Assembly (NCBI GenBank): GCA_036346405.1 | Contig: CM070559.1 | Location: forward strand, 43,093,518 to 43,157,517 | Length of the DNA stretch: 64,000 nucleotides | Reading direction: 5' to 3' | Source of the DNA: Phyllostachys edulis | Lineage: Eukaryota > Streptophyta > Magnoliopsida > Poales > Poaceae | Shown here: positions 11,584 through 23,573 of the stretch, one piece after another | Numbering within the stretch: the first letter of the stretch is position 1 | Layout: each line of letters opens with the position of its first letter | Notes under the pieces: generated by a model | Seen by the model: the letters and a program-made list of their open reading frames with translations, nothing else | Told to the model about the DNA's origin: nothing | Database searches by the model: none | Position numbers and translations under genes: made by a program

Positions 11584-12309
11584 ATGCCATCTCTAATCAA
11601 TGGCCCGGCCTCGCTGAGGTCGCTGCTCCGGCCGGCCACCGATGAGCGCCGGACGAAGCTCTCCGGTGGGGGCGGCGGCGGCGTGGGGATCTTCAAGATG
11701 TTCAAGCTCCTGCCGATGCTCACCACCGGCTGCAAGATGGCAGCGCTGCTCGGGCGGCACAACAAGGCCCTCCTGGCCGACCACGCGCCAACGGTGACGC
11801 TGTTCGGGCACCGGCGCGGGCGGCTGAGCCTGGCCATCCACGAGGACACGCGCGCGCCGCCGGTGTTTCTCATCGAACTGCCCATGCTGGCGACCGCGCT
11901 GCACAAGGAGATTGCCACGGGGACCGTGAAGCTCGCTCTGGAGAGCGACACGCGCAGCGCGCGCCGGCGGCTCCTGGAGGAGTACGTCTGGGCCGTCTAC
12001 TGCAACGGCCGCAAGGCCGGGTACGCCATCCGGCGGAAGGACGCGTCCGACGACGAGCGGCACGTCCTGCGCCTGCTGCGCGGCGTGTCCATGGGGGCCG
12101 GGGTGCTGCCGCCGCCCCCCGCCGAGAGGGAGGGCGCCACACCGTCCGCTGGGCCCGACGGCGAGCTCACCTACATGCGCGCCCGCGTCGAGCGCGTCGT
12201 CGGGTCCAAGGACTCCGAGGCGTTCTATATGATCAACCCGGACGACGGCAAAGACAACGGCGGCGATAGCGCGCCGGAGCTGAGCATTTTCCTAGTGAGA
12301 AAGAAGTGA
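11584..12309 (+). CDS. MIZU-KUSSEI1-like protein (DUF617 family)
   Basis: An uninterrupted single-exon frame of 241 codons encodes a DUF617 protein (Pfam PF04759), the family of Arabidopsis MIZ1. MIZ1 is a plant-specific protein needed for root hydrotropism, reported at the cytosolic face of the ER and linked to calcium and auxin signalling; other members are little studied. Visible landmarks: TGCKMAALLGRH (48-59), VTLFGHRRGRLSLAIHEDTR (71-90), FLIELPMLATALHKEI (95-110), LLEEYVWAVYCNGRKAGYA (130-148), YMRARVERVVGSKDSEAFYM (197-216) and ELSIFLVR (232-239). The N-terminus has a Gly-rich linker (28-35), and residues 175-195 are Pro-rich, both normal for the family. No signal peptide or membrane segment is evident. 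The first ATG gives the usual family length. GC content is much higher than the flanks, typical of grass genes. It is the only intact cellular gene seen; orthology to MIZ1 rather than a paralogue cannot be decided here. Confidence 0.95.
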   Translation: MPSLINGPASLRSLLRPATDERRTKLSGGGGGGVGIFKMFKLLPMLTTGCKMAALLGRHNKALLADHAPTVTLFGHRRGRLSLAIHEDTRAPPVFLIELPMLATALHKEIATGTVKLALESDTRSARRRLLEEYVWAVYCNGRKAGYAIRRKDASDDERHVLRLLRGVSMGAGVLPPPPAEREGATPSAGPDGELTYMRARVERVVGSKDSEAFYMINPDDGKDNGGDSAPELSIFLVRKK

Positions 12310-13341
12310 GAAAAAAAAATGCTAGTACGTACATAGTACATAACTACATATATACTGTTCTCCTGTGAATACGATCGAGTACAGATATATAATTTTGTGT
12401 GAAGAGAGGCATATATATATATATATATATATGCGCTATTAATCTGCGTGTGTAATGGTGATCAATCAATTCAATTCAATCATCTCGCCTGAGTAAAATG
12501 ATATACACGCATGGATCACTCCAGTTACTTGACTCAAAAGTTTACCAACGGCATATAGCATGGTGAAAGAAGAGCTAGCATTGTTTCTGATCAAATGGGT
12601 TTTTTACGTATATACGGACTTAGGTGTATGCGCCCAGTTAGTTAGCATCTTCTGCATTGCAAAGCTGTTCCACATGCGCACTAATACATAGCATGCCATA
12701 AATCGTGATGGGACATGTACGTACCCGCCTAATTATTTTATCTTTAGTCGATGCGCATGTGGGAGCAGATGTTGACACAAGGGTCGCGTAGTTTTGCAGT
12801 ACTTTGTTCCTCATCTATCAATCTTGATCCCCCGTTAAGTCATTAGGTAACAAGCTGGGGAGACAAAAACAGTTTATAACACGTGATAATTTTGTATCAC
12901 AGACGATTTATGATTAGAAGTGTCTATAATATGTATATTTTAAATACATCAATGCCACTTCGTCTCTTCGATACGTCTCTTCGTCTCACACGCCGAGTTT
13001 ATACCTTGTTTTACAAAAATGATCACCCGCCACCGAAAATGAATCCCCACATCGCTCTACTCTCAAGCATGGCTCACTACTTTTTTTTCTTATCGCCGGC
13101 CGCTGGCATTGATGGCCTACCTGGCCATCCTATACAAGCGCCTCTCTGGCCGTACGCTAACGGATGCTGCGGAAGGACACAGTGTCCTCCCTCCTCTGCC
13201 GAAGGTTATGCTGGGGCACGTGACGGCAATGTTCTGCCGTTTAGACGGCCTCCTCCGCCGTGTCTTCCGGGTGATCTCCAGCTTCCGGCGAGCTAACCTC
13301 ACCATCGACGTAGTCCTCCAGAACGATGTTGCACGTCTCTA
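12310..13341. other. Downstream flank of the MIZ1-like gene
   Basis: Contains an (AT)n run at about 12409-12432 and, at 12874-12935, a short piece (TATCACAGACGATTTATGATTA) like the subterminal repeats of the neighbouring CACTA family, probably a remnant. From 13109 an open frame of unknown origin runs rightward and is cut by the CACTA insertion at 13342; it resembles no family I know. Confidence 0.5.
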
Positions 13342-13580
13342 CACTATTACAAAACAAGCTATACGGTTTATAACTAGAATCGTATGTGATAATGCCGAGC
13401 GATTCTTAATAAGAACTGTCAGTGATAATCTCCTCATCACAAGCGGTTCTTAATAAGAACCGTCATGCATTATCACAGACGGCTCTTATTAAGAACCGTT
13501 TATGATGAGGAGATTATCACAGACGGTTCTTATTAGACGGTTCTTAGTAAGAACCGTTTGTGATATTTTGGCATTATAAA
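13342..13580. repeat. Left terminal and subterminal repeats of CACTA A
   Basis: Terminus CACTATTAC followed by inverted pairs of the ATCACAGACGGTTCTTA type that can fold into hairpins. A TATA-like TATAAATA just after (about 13576) could serve the transposase gene. Confidence 0.85.
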
Positions 13581-13659
13581 TATTCGGTCCCGACAGATCC
13601 CCTACCCCTAGTGCCTCCACCCCCTTGCACCACCCTGCTGCCTCCTCCCCCATTGCTCC

Positions 13660-13840
13660 ACCTTAGAAAGGATAAGGAAAGGAGGAAGCTAAAGAGAGGA
13701 GGAAGGGAGGAGAAGGAGAAGGTGAGAAATCTCGCGGGATATTTGGTATTTTCGTCGTGACCTCCGAGGGTAATGATCTGTAACCCTTTATATTTGCTCT
13801 AGGTTAATCGCTAATCAATTTAAGTATGTTTGGTCAATAG
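13660..13840. repeat. Single copy of the leader unit that is triplicated in CACTA B
   Basis: The stretch with 'gaggaagggaggagaaggag', 'gtaatgatctgtaaccctt' and 'gctaatcaatttaagtatg' corresponds, in reverse orientation, to the 161-bp unit present three times at 41070-41868. It lies just upstream of the transposase start in both elements. Confidence 0.7.
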
Positions 13841-13902
13841 GAATAGTATGTACTTGCGGTTTATTAATATAATTTGACACTAATTTGTTACATATGTAGC
13901 AT

Positions 13903-16900
13903 AGATGGACCAAAATTAGATGTACGGTGAGAACCATATGAGTGAAGAGTACATTAATGGCGTGTTTACTTTTAGAAAAGTCACCGAGCAAGATATGTTG
14001 AAGAATGAGATAAAATTTATGTACTATCCATGAATTGATTGTGGTAATCTGAAAATGTTTAACAACCCGGCGCAGATCGAAGTGCACTTGATTCGAAGGG
14101 GTTTCAAAAAAGGTATACATGTTGGACCAGTCATGGTGAAGAGCAGATTATACAGGAAGTTAATAATGACGACATCGCTGAGGAAGTCAACGATATGCCG
14201 GATGTAGACTGTGCTTATGATGAGGATAGGTCGCATGATGACAATCTGGATCAGATGCTACGTGATGTAGAAGGGAACTACAGTGAGAGAAAATTTTCTA
14301 AATTCGAGGGCTTAATGGAGGACTCGAGGAAAACTTTGTTCCCTAGTTGTAAGCCGGAATACACAAGGTTGTTAACCGTGCTTGAACTGTTGAAATTGAA
14401 GGCAAGCAATGGTTGGTCCGACAAGAGTTTCACGGCGTTGTTAGGTCTCCTAGTGGACATCCTTCTAGAGGGAAACGTGTTGCCCAGCACCACCTACCAA
14501 ACAAAGAAGGTTCTTTGTCCATTGGGAATGGAAGTAGAAAGAATACATGTATCCTTTACCGTAAAGAGTATGCAGACATGCATGTATGTCCCATGTGCAA
14601 AGCATCCCGATACAAGCGTAAGAATACTACTAAGGTGAAGCAAGGACCTCCTGCTAAGTTTTTGTGGTATCTGCCTGTGATCCCACGTTTGAAGCGTTTA
14701 TTTGCGAACTGAAAGGAGGCAAGATTGCTGCGTTGGCACTAGGAGGAGTGTAAGAAAGATAGAAAGCTAAGACATCCTACTAATTCTGTCTAGTGGAGAA
14801 ACTTTGATCGGAGATTCGAAGAGTTAGGGTTGAGTACAGATGGAATGAGTCCTTTCAGTAACATGAGCAGCCGACATAGCACCTGACTCGTGAATCTATG
14901 TATGTACAACCTTCTTCCTTGGCTGTGTATGAAGCGGAAGTACATTTTGATGTCACTACTTATCCAAGGGCCGAATCAACCTGTGAATGATATTGATGTG
15001 TACCTAGCACCATTGTTGGAAGATCTTATGACACTGTGGAATGAAGGGGTACAACTATAGGATGCGTACAAATGAGAGAACTTCACTTTACGCGCTATGT
15101 TGTTCTACACAATCAATGATTTTCCTGCCCTTGGTAACCTGTCGGGGTTCAGTACAAAAGGAGCCAAAGCCTGTCCGCACTGCTTAGATGGTACGGAGAA
15201 TGTATGGCTGAACAACTCGTATAAAACTGTGTATATGTGTCACCATATGTTCCTTCCCAGGATTCACCCATACCGCAAGATGAAGAAACAATTTGACGGA
15301 AATAAGGAGGACGGTTCAACTCCAAGGGCTTTTAGAGGGAAAGAGGTCTATGATATGGTTAAAGATATCGATGTTGTACTTGGAAAGGGACGTAAATTAA
15401 GGACCCGTCAGAAGAACATCTGGAAGAAGCAGTCAATTTTTTTGGGACTTACCTTATTGGGAGCACTTAGAAGTTCGCCACTACATCGACGTCATGCACG
15501 TGGAGAAGAATGTATGTGATTGCTTGATTGGTCTCTTACTGAATATTAGTGGCAAAGCAAAGGATGGTGTTAACGAACGGCGTGACTTGTTTGATATGAA
15601 CATAAGGACCGAGTTAGCACCTAAAGAGACCGATAAAAGACGAACATACCTTCCCCCAGTTTGCTACACTCTATCCAAGGCCGAGAGAAATGAACTGTGC
15701 CAGAGCTTGCATGGTGTGAAATTTCCGTCCGGTTACTCTGCCAGCATTAAGAAACTTGTTTCTATGGAAGATTTGAAATTAATTGATATGAAGTCTCTTG
15801 ATTGCCATGTGCTAATGACATAAATGCTTCCTGTTGCAATTAGGAGTATCTTGCCGAACAAGGTCCGAGTGGCAATCTTGAGGCTGTGTTATTTCTTTAA
15901 CTCAATTGCTCAGAAGGTCATCGATCTCGAATGACTAGATGCTCTGTAGACTGAAGTGGTGATAACTCTATGTCATCTTGAGATATATTTCCCTCCGTCA
16001 TTTTTTGATATAATGGTCCATCTCATTGTTCACCTTGTGAAAGAGATAAAGATATGCGGCCCTGTGTTCCTACGTCATATGTACCCGTTCGAGAGGTACA
16101 TGGGAATTCTCAAGTCCTACGTACGGAATCGATCTCGACCGGAGGGCAGCATCATCAAAGGTTATGCGACCGAAGAGGTTATTAAGTTTTGCGTCGACTA
16201 CATGGCTTTGGTGAAACCGATAGGTGTACCTCTATCTCATCATGAGGGGAGACTGGAGGGTATCGGGACCATCGGAAGGAAATCAATCACTCCCGATCTG
16301 GATACGTACTCTCAAGCCCATTTCACGATCTTGCAACACATGACTCAAGTGTCCCCGTACATCGACAAGAACAAAGACATGGTACACCAATAGAATCTAG
16401 ACCGGTTGGAGGTTTGGATCACGAGAGAGCACAACTATCGGTTCAACGAATGGTTAAAGGTGCGATTCACTAGGAGGTCATCAAGTGATGATACGCTGCT
16501 ATGGATGGCTAAAGGGCCAAAATTTACAATTGTGACATGGAAAGGATATGACATAAATGGGTACACATTTTATACGACAGCTTAGGATAGGAAGAGCACA
16601 GTCCAGAATAGCGGTGTCCGCATAAGTGCATTTCACGAGCAGTTCAATACCGCCGGGCCACGTGGGTTAAACTCCTACTATGGGTTCGTAGAGGAGATTT
16701 GGGAGCTCAACTACGTACTTTTTAAGATCCTCTTGTTTCGATGCCATTGGGTTAAACTTCCGCAAGGTGTGAAGGTCGACAAGTACGGCGTCACTACTGT
16801 GGACCTCAAACGTGTCAGATACAAGGACGAACCATTCGTACTCGCTAAGCAAGTTATTCAAATTTTTTATGTAATGGATCTGGCAAGTAAGAACCGCCAC

Positions 16901-17077
16901 GTAGTTCTTCATGGAAAAAGAAGGATTGTCGGAGTTGAGAATGTCGTGGATGAGGAAGAGTACAATCAATTTGATGAGTTGCCTCCTTTCAGTGATGGCA
17001 TCAGGCTTAAGGAAGAACCCAGTGAGGAAGCTAGTTATATGCACGTCGATCATCATGAAGGGCTATATTTTAATTAA
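13903..17077 (+). pseudogene. CACTA TnpD-type transposase, broken
   Basis: Pieces in order: Transpos_assoc-like N-terminus (13903-14150, with an in-frame TAG after MDQN where element B has Trp), a segment with LLKLKASNGWSDKSFTALL (about 14388), TNP2-type core (about 14820-15530, with STDGMSPFSNMSS, ENFTLRAML and CPHCLDGTENVW), DUF4218-type region (15956-16393, with FFDIMVHL, HMYPFERYMGILKSYVRNR) and a DUF4216-type C-terminus (16733-17077, with YKDEPFVLAKQV). The transposase cuts and joins the element's ends. Disruptions include several stops, a frameshift near 14110 and a deletion of about 17 bp near 14550 relative to element B. It cannot make full-length protein. Confidence 0.85.
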
Positions 17078-17559
17078 GAATTTATTCCATAACATGAGAC
17101 ATGTCAATGTGGACTTGCCATGTGTTATGGACTTGTAATCTCTTATTTTGATGTCAATGTGGAGTTGTCATGTGTTATAGACTTGTAATCTCTTATTTTG
17201 ATGTAATGTGGAATATCAAAATTGGTTTCACTTGATTTGGAGTTGAGTTGAATTATATATGAATTTTTCAAGTCAAATGAATTATGGAACCAGGTGCATG
17301 TGCTCTATCACATAGTAGCATATTTGAAGTCAAATGAATTATGGAACCAGGTTCATGTGCTCTATGACATAGTAGCATATAATAGAACCGTCTGTGATAC
17401 GCAATGTTGACTTCACTGTAATGAGGAATGGTAATATTATGCACTTGTACAACCTATTTATCTCATGTCCTAATATGTCATGAATAAATCTTGAACATCA
17501 ATGTCACAAATTTTATCTAGGTGTTGTTCAAACTAGCTTACAAAGGTTCTATAATAGCA
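17078..17559. other. Spacer after the transposase gene of CACTA A
   Basis: AT-rich with partial direct repeats: 'cttgtaatctcttattttgatgt' at about 17133 and 17183, and 'gaattatggaaccaggt-catgtgctctat' at about 17279 and 17336. Likely the 3' end of the transposase transcript. Confidence 0.5.
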
Positions 17560-17719
17560 TATCACAGACGGTTCTATTCTAAAACCGTTTGTGATAAGTA
17601 ATCACAGGCGGTTCCACAATAGAACCGCATGTGATATGACCATATCACATGCGGTTCTATTGTGGAACCACCTGTGATTACTTATCATAGACGGTTCTAG
17701 AATAGAACCATCTGTGATA
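17560..17719. repeat. 160-bp internal palindrome between the two genes of CACTA A
   Basis: Arms 17560-17638 and 17641-17719 are near-perfect inverted copies around a centre at 17639/17640, and each arm is itself made of inverted TCACAGACGGTT-type motifs. The same motif builds the element's ends. Immediately after it, TTTATTAGTAGGG (to 17736) resembles the element's right terminus. Element B has an equivalent 160-bp palindrome at 37275-37434. Confidence 0.9.
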
Positions 17720-17736
17720 GCCCTTTATTAGTAGGG

Positions 17737-19023
17737 CACCGCTAGGGTATGTGCTCTTATTCGACACTTCCCCTCCCCAACGCCCTACTCCTCACTCGCC
17801 CGTTCGCCTCCCTACTCGAGCGCACCAGATCTCCACGCCGCTGCCGCCTGAAGCCTCCTCCCCGACGGCTGCCCCCGACATCGACGACGCCCGGCCGTCC
17901 CCTGCTTCGTCGCCAGCTCTAGGCCATCGTCCTCCGACTCCAACTCGACGAGCGGCCACCTCCCTCCTCCGACGCAGCCCATCACCTCCTCTTCCACTGA
18001 AGCAGTGCCTCCTCCACAGCCCATCACCATCCTCCTCTCCGGCCTGTCACCGGCTCCCTCCTCAAGGTTGTCTGTTGTCTATTTTTGCATAAAGCATATC
18101 TTGTCTATTGCGTACGCCATATGGGGGATTGTTGTGTGGATGAATACATGCTGTTGGCATATCACGATTTTAGGAAGTAATGGAAAATATTTGTTTTCTA
18201 CACAATATGCACTAATTTGTGACTGACTGAGGTAGAAGTAGTATGAATCATGCTCAGTTCATATGTTCATATGTGGTGCTGACTAAGGTCTAGGTGGAGG
18301 AAGGGGTGGGGATATTGATCCTGAGTATTGAGTACAAACCACAAAAGTTTGAATTTTTAAATTCCTCACTTTGCTATGTATCATTTTTCGTTGATAGTAG
18401 CTTAGGTTAGGTTAAACAGAGGTGTGATTTTCCTAACTTCATTGCTAACTAAGACAATAACATGCTATTTTATTAATTCACAATCTCTTCTTGTGGTTTT
18501 GGCCAAGAAAGTAAGTAGAATAACATTGTAAAATTGGAACTTTGAATAAGTGGATGGTGGTGAGCTTCAGGACTTTTCACTAGTTGACTGGTTGATGACT
18601 TGATGTGAGCTTTGTATTTAGTTTTTTGCTTGGTTGTTTATTAATTGAAAGAGTCTGTTGAAGTGCTAATTGATGTGGCATGGTTGTTTCTTAATCACTT
18701 TTGGATGTTGCACTATAAGGCAACTTATTTCTATGCAAACTAGGTTCATGGAATTAGGTCAGTGCGACTATTCTGCAAAAATACTTGATGTATTTGTAAC
18801 ATTTTGATATGTTGGTCCAGTGATGAATGATGATCATTTCAAATTTTTCTTAAAGATGTGATCACTTCAATTTTATGTTACAAATTTTATTGTGGGGATG
18901 GCACCTGTTGATTTGTTCCTATGTTGAGTTGCATTACATTCCTAGTTTTAGATAAGAAAATTTTCAATCAAGAATTTTTTTTGTCTTTTGCTAAAAAGTT
19001 TAGATAGATAGCAAGTCAGCGAG
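17737..19023 (+). other. GC-rich leader and intron-like stretch of the second gene of CACTA A
   Basis: A pyrimidine- and GC-rich zone (17755-18070) with a Pro/Ser/Arg-rich open frame from 17751 is followed by AT-rich intron-like DNA to about 19020. Element B has a comparable GC-rich zone at 36890-37240. The GC-rich frame may be a first exon but has no recognisable domain. Confidence 0.45.
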
Positions 19024-22000
19024 ATGGTGTCCACAGAGTCTTCGCAGTCGTCATCGACGTCGTCGAATGCGTCTGGCGCTCCGATGAAAGGGGTACCTAA
19101 GTGAGATGGCAGAGGAATATTGAAAAGGCCCGAGGGCCAAATGACCATCACGGAGGTCACTCCCGTTGGGGTGCCTCTGTATCCCAAGAAAGCAGCGGCA
19201 ATATTTCGAACCAACTGCGGGATAGATGCAAGGGAATGTGTCCCCATCACCACAACAAGCTGAGAAGTCTCTAATAAGAGAAGAGAAAGAGCAGCTGTGG
19301 GATGAAATTTCAAGGTCGTTTGAGATCCTAGCAAAAGTCTAGGGAATTGTGCGATGGCAGGTGTTCCGCACAATGGGAAAAGTGTGGAAGACCTTCAAGA
19401 GCACGCTTATCACGGAGTACATGAACATTGATTAGACGCCCTTCATGAAGTATCCTTTTGTGTCACCAGATACATGGGACGCCTTTGTGCGAATGAAGAT
19501 GATGACCGAATTTTAGGAGCAAAGTGCGGCGTACAAGGCTATCCAGATACAAAACACTCACCCCCACAGACTCGGCACTGCTGGGTACACGGGTAAAATC
19601 CTGCAATGGATGAGGGAGGACAAGGAGGCAATCTGGTGGGAGGCCTCTCCGCCATTTGTCGGGATCACTGACAAGCGTGCCCGAAACTGGTTAAGAGCGA
19701 GGTCATCAACCATGTCTTCGGACGTCATTTCTTTCATAAACCACGCAGACAAGGAAGTGTCCCAACGTCTGGTAAAATATGTCGAACTACCTAGTTGTTA
19801 ATAAGTCCATAACTTTATAGGGTCTAAAATAACATGATGACCTCTTGCAGCAAATATTGAGTACCGAATCTTTCTAAGGCTCCTTCAAAGCAGTCAGGAA
19901 GAGGGATATACTATCCACAGTCCTAGGAAACAAGGAGCACCCGGGTCGTACGTGAAGCCTTGGAGTTTATGTACCTTGGAGGAAGATATTCCCACACGAC
20001 TCTGAGGCGTATAGGAGTAGGAAGAGATCCAAGGCCGAGCGCGAGGAACGGTTGAAACAGGATATTCGTGTAGAATTTCAAGGATAGATAGCATCATTGG
20101 AGGACAAACTGAATCAAGTCCTCAACCAGTCGCAAGTCGGCCCCATTATTTTGGGAGCCAGTCCCCCTCAACGTCGGAGTAGCTACGCGTCCATGCCACT
20201 TTCTGAACATAGCGACGTCCAATTACCTATCGATGACATCCAGGTAATGTACATCTATGGAATGCTACATAGATAGAACTATGGACGCCTTAGCTAATTG
20301 TGTAGTGTTATGTAGGAGCCCACGTCGTGCAACCTCAGAGTCAGGCTTGTTGGCTCCATTCCTGTTGAGGCTAGGTGGGGGATGGCGTATCCATGCTCGC
20401 CAGGGACGCTGGTGCACGATGCCCAACTAGGGACCAGTTTCGTGAAGGTCCAGGTGGACATGGTACATGACGTTTTTAGGGCTATCCCACTGGAGAAGCC
20501 CCCAAACGACGAGATCATAACATTAGGGGATGCCGCTCACACATTCGTCCAGTGACCCAAGAGGGACATCACCTTGGACCCTTCCGTGTCGGCATCTACC
20601 CAGCATGAACAGCTGGCCTCTCCACATGACCATCTATAGCCTACAACCTCTCCGACCCTCCCTTCGATGTCCCCATGTGCACCTGATCCGTGTTGGCAAG
20701 CCACCCTATCGGCTCCCATGAAGACCACACCAAGCATATACGAACAGTGTGCCCATTCGTCTCCCGTGAAGAACACATATTAGTGTGTCAGTAAGACCAA
20801 ATCGAAGAAAATCAAGGCGCATCAAAAGTGTTGGACATTCTCGCTAGGAAAGCCATTGGTCCTGAATACGCTCTTAGTCAGCCTTGGAATGGGTGCCGCT
20901 AGTTTGCATGCGTGGTGCATGAGAAAGACCAACAATACGAGAAAACAACGCCCTACGGGTTTCACCGTCAAGTACATGGTGGGGCATTTTCTCCACGAGC
21001 TCGGCTTCTTCGTGGTGGGCTTCGATAACTTGTTTGATCTCTTCAACCTCGACACCTCACTTTTAAGATGTTGGACACTGTAAGTGTGTACAATTATAGT
21101 CTACATTCATGTAATACCGATAAATGCCATAACTCCTTGCTTATGTATAGACACATGATCCTAGAAGCCAAACGAAGAAAAGAACCGGTTGGTTTCCTCG
21201 ACCCACACTTGATCTCTGAGCAATGCATCAACGACAATGCATCCTACGTCGAGGATTATGTAACAACAGGACTGCATGCTCACAATGACAAGGAGTACAT
21301 ACGTGTACCCTACATCCAGGGGTAAGTGCTTCACTCATTGCTATACTAATTGATTTGTACTTCATATGCAAGACGAACTTAGTTTTAAGGACTATGGTGG
21401 CATACATGTGTAGGTGGTACTAGATTCTAATTGTCATTGTACCAAACTGGAACAAGGTAATATACCTTGATTTCCTAATCAAGAGCCAGCACGACTTCAC
21501 ACTTGTGCAATAATTAATCGACAGGTATACTCATTTCATCCATAAATAACTCTATGTACCCTTTGTTTGCAATGGCCGATGCTAACTTTTTTGAATCACG
21601 TAGGTTGTTGTGTGCATTGCCAGAGAGACACGTGGAAGGGAACACCACACTGCGGCATTTGACACAATGTTCGGTACCTGCTAGTACACAATAATCCTAT
21701 ATCACACTTCGTAATGTTGCCTCTCAAGCTGAACAAACCTATGTATATAATTCCATTTTTGCAGTGCCACCAGCAGCTTCAGGGCAACATATGTGGATTC
21801 TATGTTCGCCGCCATATGCAAGAAATCATGGGTGTTAGGCCCAAGGATCCAGATGTTTGTCAATCTCATAATAATTATTTCATACTTATCAATTAGTATA
21901 TATAAGTGCTTACGACTTTACTCTTCCTAGCGACAAGGCATCAACATCAGTTTAAGTATAGTTCAACTGAATGAACTCTTCGAAATTCGAGGACGGCTCG

Positions 22001-22065
22001 CCACCTTCTTATTGACGGAGGTCATTGACCCAAAAGGAGAGTTTCACGCGGCCAAGACTAAATAA
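19024..22065 (+). pseudogene. CACTA second gene with C-terminal Ulp1-like cysteine protease domain, broken
   Basis: The start region has MVSTESSQSSSTSSNASG, then a region conserved with element B (for example WLRARSSTMSSDVISFINHADKE, 19685-19750) and, further on, exons separated by GT...AG introns (LLRCWTL|gtaagt at 21080; RHMILEAKRR from about 21150). The C-terminal part is like the Ulp1/C48 peptidase domain often carried by grass CACTA elements: LIVIVPNWNKVIYLD (about 21428-21475) and GNICGFYVRRHM (about 21785-21820). The catalytic Asp and Cys positions are present, but the His is Tyr and the following Trp codon is TAG. The frame ends at a stop at 22063-22065. Many earlier stops are also present. 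In the family this peptidase fold is thought to act on SUMO-like conjugates; any role in transposition is unproven. Confidence 0.75.
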
Positions 22066-22299
22066 ATTTTTTAGTGACAAACATTATTTTATTACTGAAT
22101 CTGTGTAAATATGTTGTAAAAACATTATGACAATTCATCTATAATCAATCTATAAATTTGTTTACATGTGATCGATATATGTGTGTCTCTGATCGATATA
22201 CGTATTTGTGTATTTGCTTGTATCTGTTATCTGCATATTGTTTTTAGAGAGCATGGCTTGTATTTCCTGAGGCTAGCTGAAAAACAGAAATGTCTATAT

Positions 22300-22678
22300 A
22301 TAGAGTGTACTATCACAAACAATTTTGTGGTATAAACCATCTGTGATATGTCGGCCATCACAGTGGTTGGTAAACGCAACTGTCTGTGATGGCTGACATA
22401 TCATAGACAGTTGGTAAACACAACCATCTGTAATGGATGAAATATCACAGATAGTTTCGGGGTCGAAGCTGTCTGTGATAGTTGGCATTCACAGACGGTT
22501 ATTTATATGAATCGTCTGTGTTGTGATTAATCACAGATGGCTCAAAAACTATCTATGATAATCGCCTCTTATCACAGACGCAATAAATCATATGGTTCAG
22601 GAATCGTCTGTGATGGGGGTTAGAACCGTCTGTGATGAGGGTTTAGAACCACCTGTGATGACCCTTTGTGTGGTAGTG
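22300..22678. repeat. Right subterminal repeats and terminus of CACTA A
   Basis: At least eight AACCGTCTGTGAT-type motifs in alternating orientation, ending with TGTGGTAGTG at 22678. Confidence 0.88.
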
Positions 22679-23573
22679 ATACAGGGTAGGTGGCGTCGCT
22701 CGCAATGATATCACCTATCCACCACTTGTGGCCACCCCTGGTAAGACCAAAGGTGGTGAGTCCCTCCTATATACTGGACGAGCTAGCCAGGGAGGTAAGC
22801 AAATATGAGGTTGGAAGCAAAGAAGATGGGGGAGGAAAGCTGCAGCCGACACCATGAATTGAAGTGAGAAGGCCTTGCACCAGATCTGAGAGTGAGAGAG
22901 CCTGACTAATTGAAGTGTTCGACCTCAAAATTAGTGGTGAAGAGGGGGGAGGAGACCTCGGTGACCGGAGAGAGGCGGCGCACTGGCAACATTGGTGATA
23001 AGCACCAAGGCCATAGTGGGAAAGTTATTCACGTGGACTCATCGGCATGAGTTGCGCTGACCATGAATAGGACCAACGCCAATGAAATGGCAGCAAACAC
23101 GCCATGAGGCCCATGACCATACCGACGGCCATGTATAGCAGGGAGAATAAGGGATACCGAGCAGGGGAAAAGGGGTCGCCGGGGGTAAGGTCCTACAACC
23201 CCCCATATCCAGATCTAATGGGATATGAAAAGGGAAGCTTGAAATCCACCAATCTGGTGACTTGCGGCAGCCAACGGGTGCTCCACTGCGAGGAAGAAGC
23301 TAGAACCGCTCCTAGTGGTTGCTGAAGCAAACCACCAAATCAGAGAGGAACCGATGATGGGAGGGAGGAAGGAAGCTACAACTAGGTTAATGTACAGTGG
23401 AGGAAAGGGGTGGGACCCCCTCCCGATCAACGCCAGTGAGAAGCTAGGTGAGGGGAGCCGAGAATAGCGGAGCAGTCAGCTCTGGGAGAAAGAAGAAGAT
23501 AGGCAGAGAACGAGAGCCTGTCTCGTCACTTGCCCGGGTCCTTGGTGTTGTCGCGGTATACGACAATAATACC
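22679..23573. other. Unassigned stretch between CACTA A and the PMD region
   Basis: Moderately GC-rich, purine-biased on the plus strand, with short open frames of no recognised family. On the minus strand it could be a first-exon and intron zone of a lost element. No terminal repeats were recognised. Confidence 0.35.

Larger units (their letters stand above)
13342..22678 (+). mobile_element. CACTA transposon 'A', about 9.3 kb, two-gene type with Ulp1-like domain
   Basis: The left end is CACTATTACAAAACAAGC; the right end, read inward, is CACTACCACACAAAGGG. Subterminal repeats with the core TCACAGACGGTT and its complement fill 13380-13560 and 22310-22678. Outside bases are CTA and ATA, so a 3-bp duplication is only two-thirds matched. 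Inside, in order on the plus strand: a TnpD-type transposase gene, a 160-bp palindrome, a GC-rich leader, and a second gene ending in a Ulp1-like peptidase domain. Element B (31959-42394) has the same order. Both genes are broken. Confidence 0.88.

Noticed and set aside
13400..13560. Regularly spaced inverted motifs that look CRISPR-like
   Set aside because: Motifs alternate in orientation and belong to CACTA subterminal repeats; no unique spacers of constant length, and the genome is plant.
13342..17736. Reading CACTA A as two separate complete elements (13342-17736 and 17737-22678)
   Set aside because: Element B has the same two-gene order with the same internal palindrome, so the joint structure is a family trait; no duplication flanks 17736.
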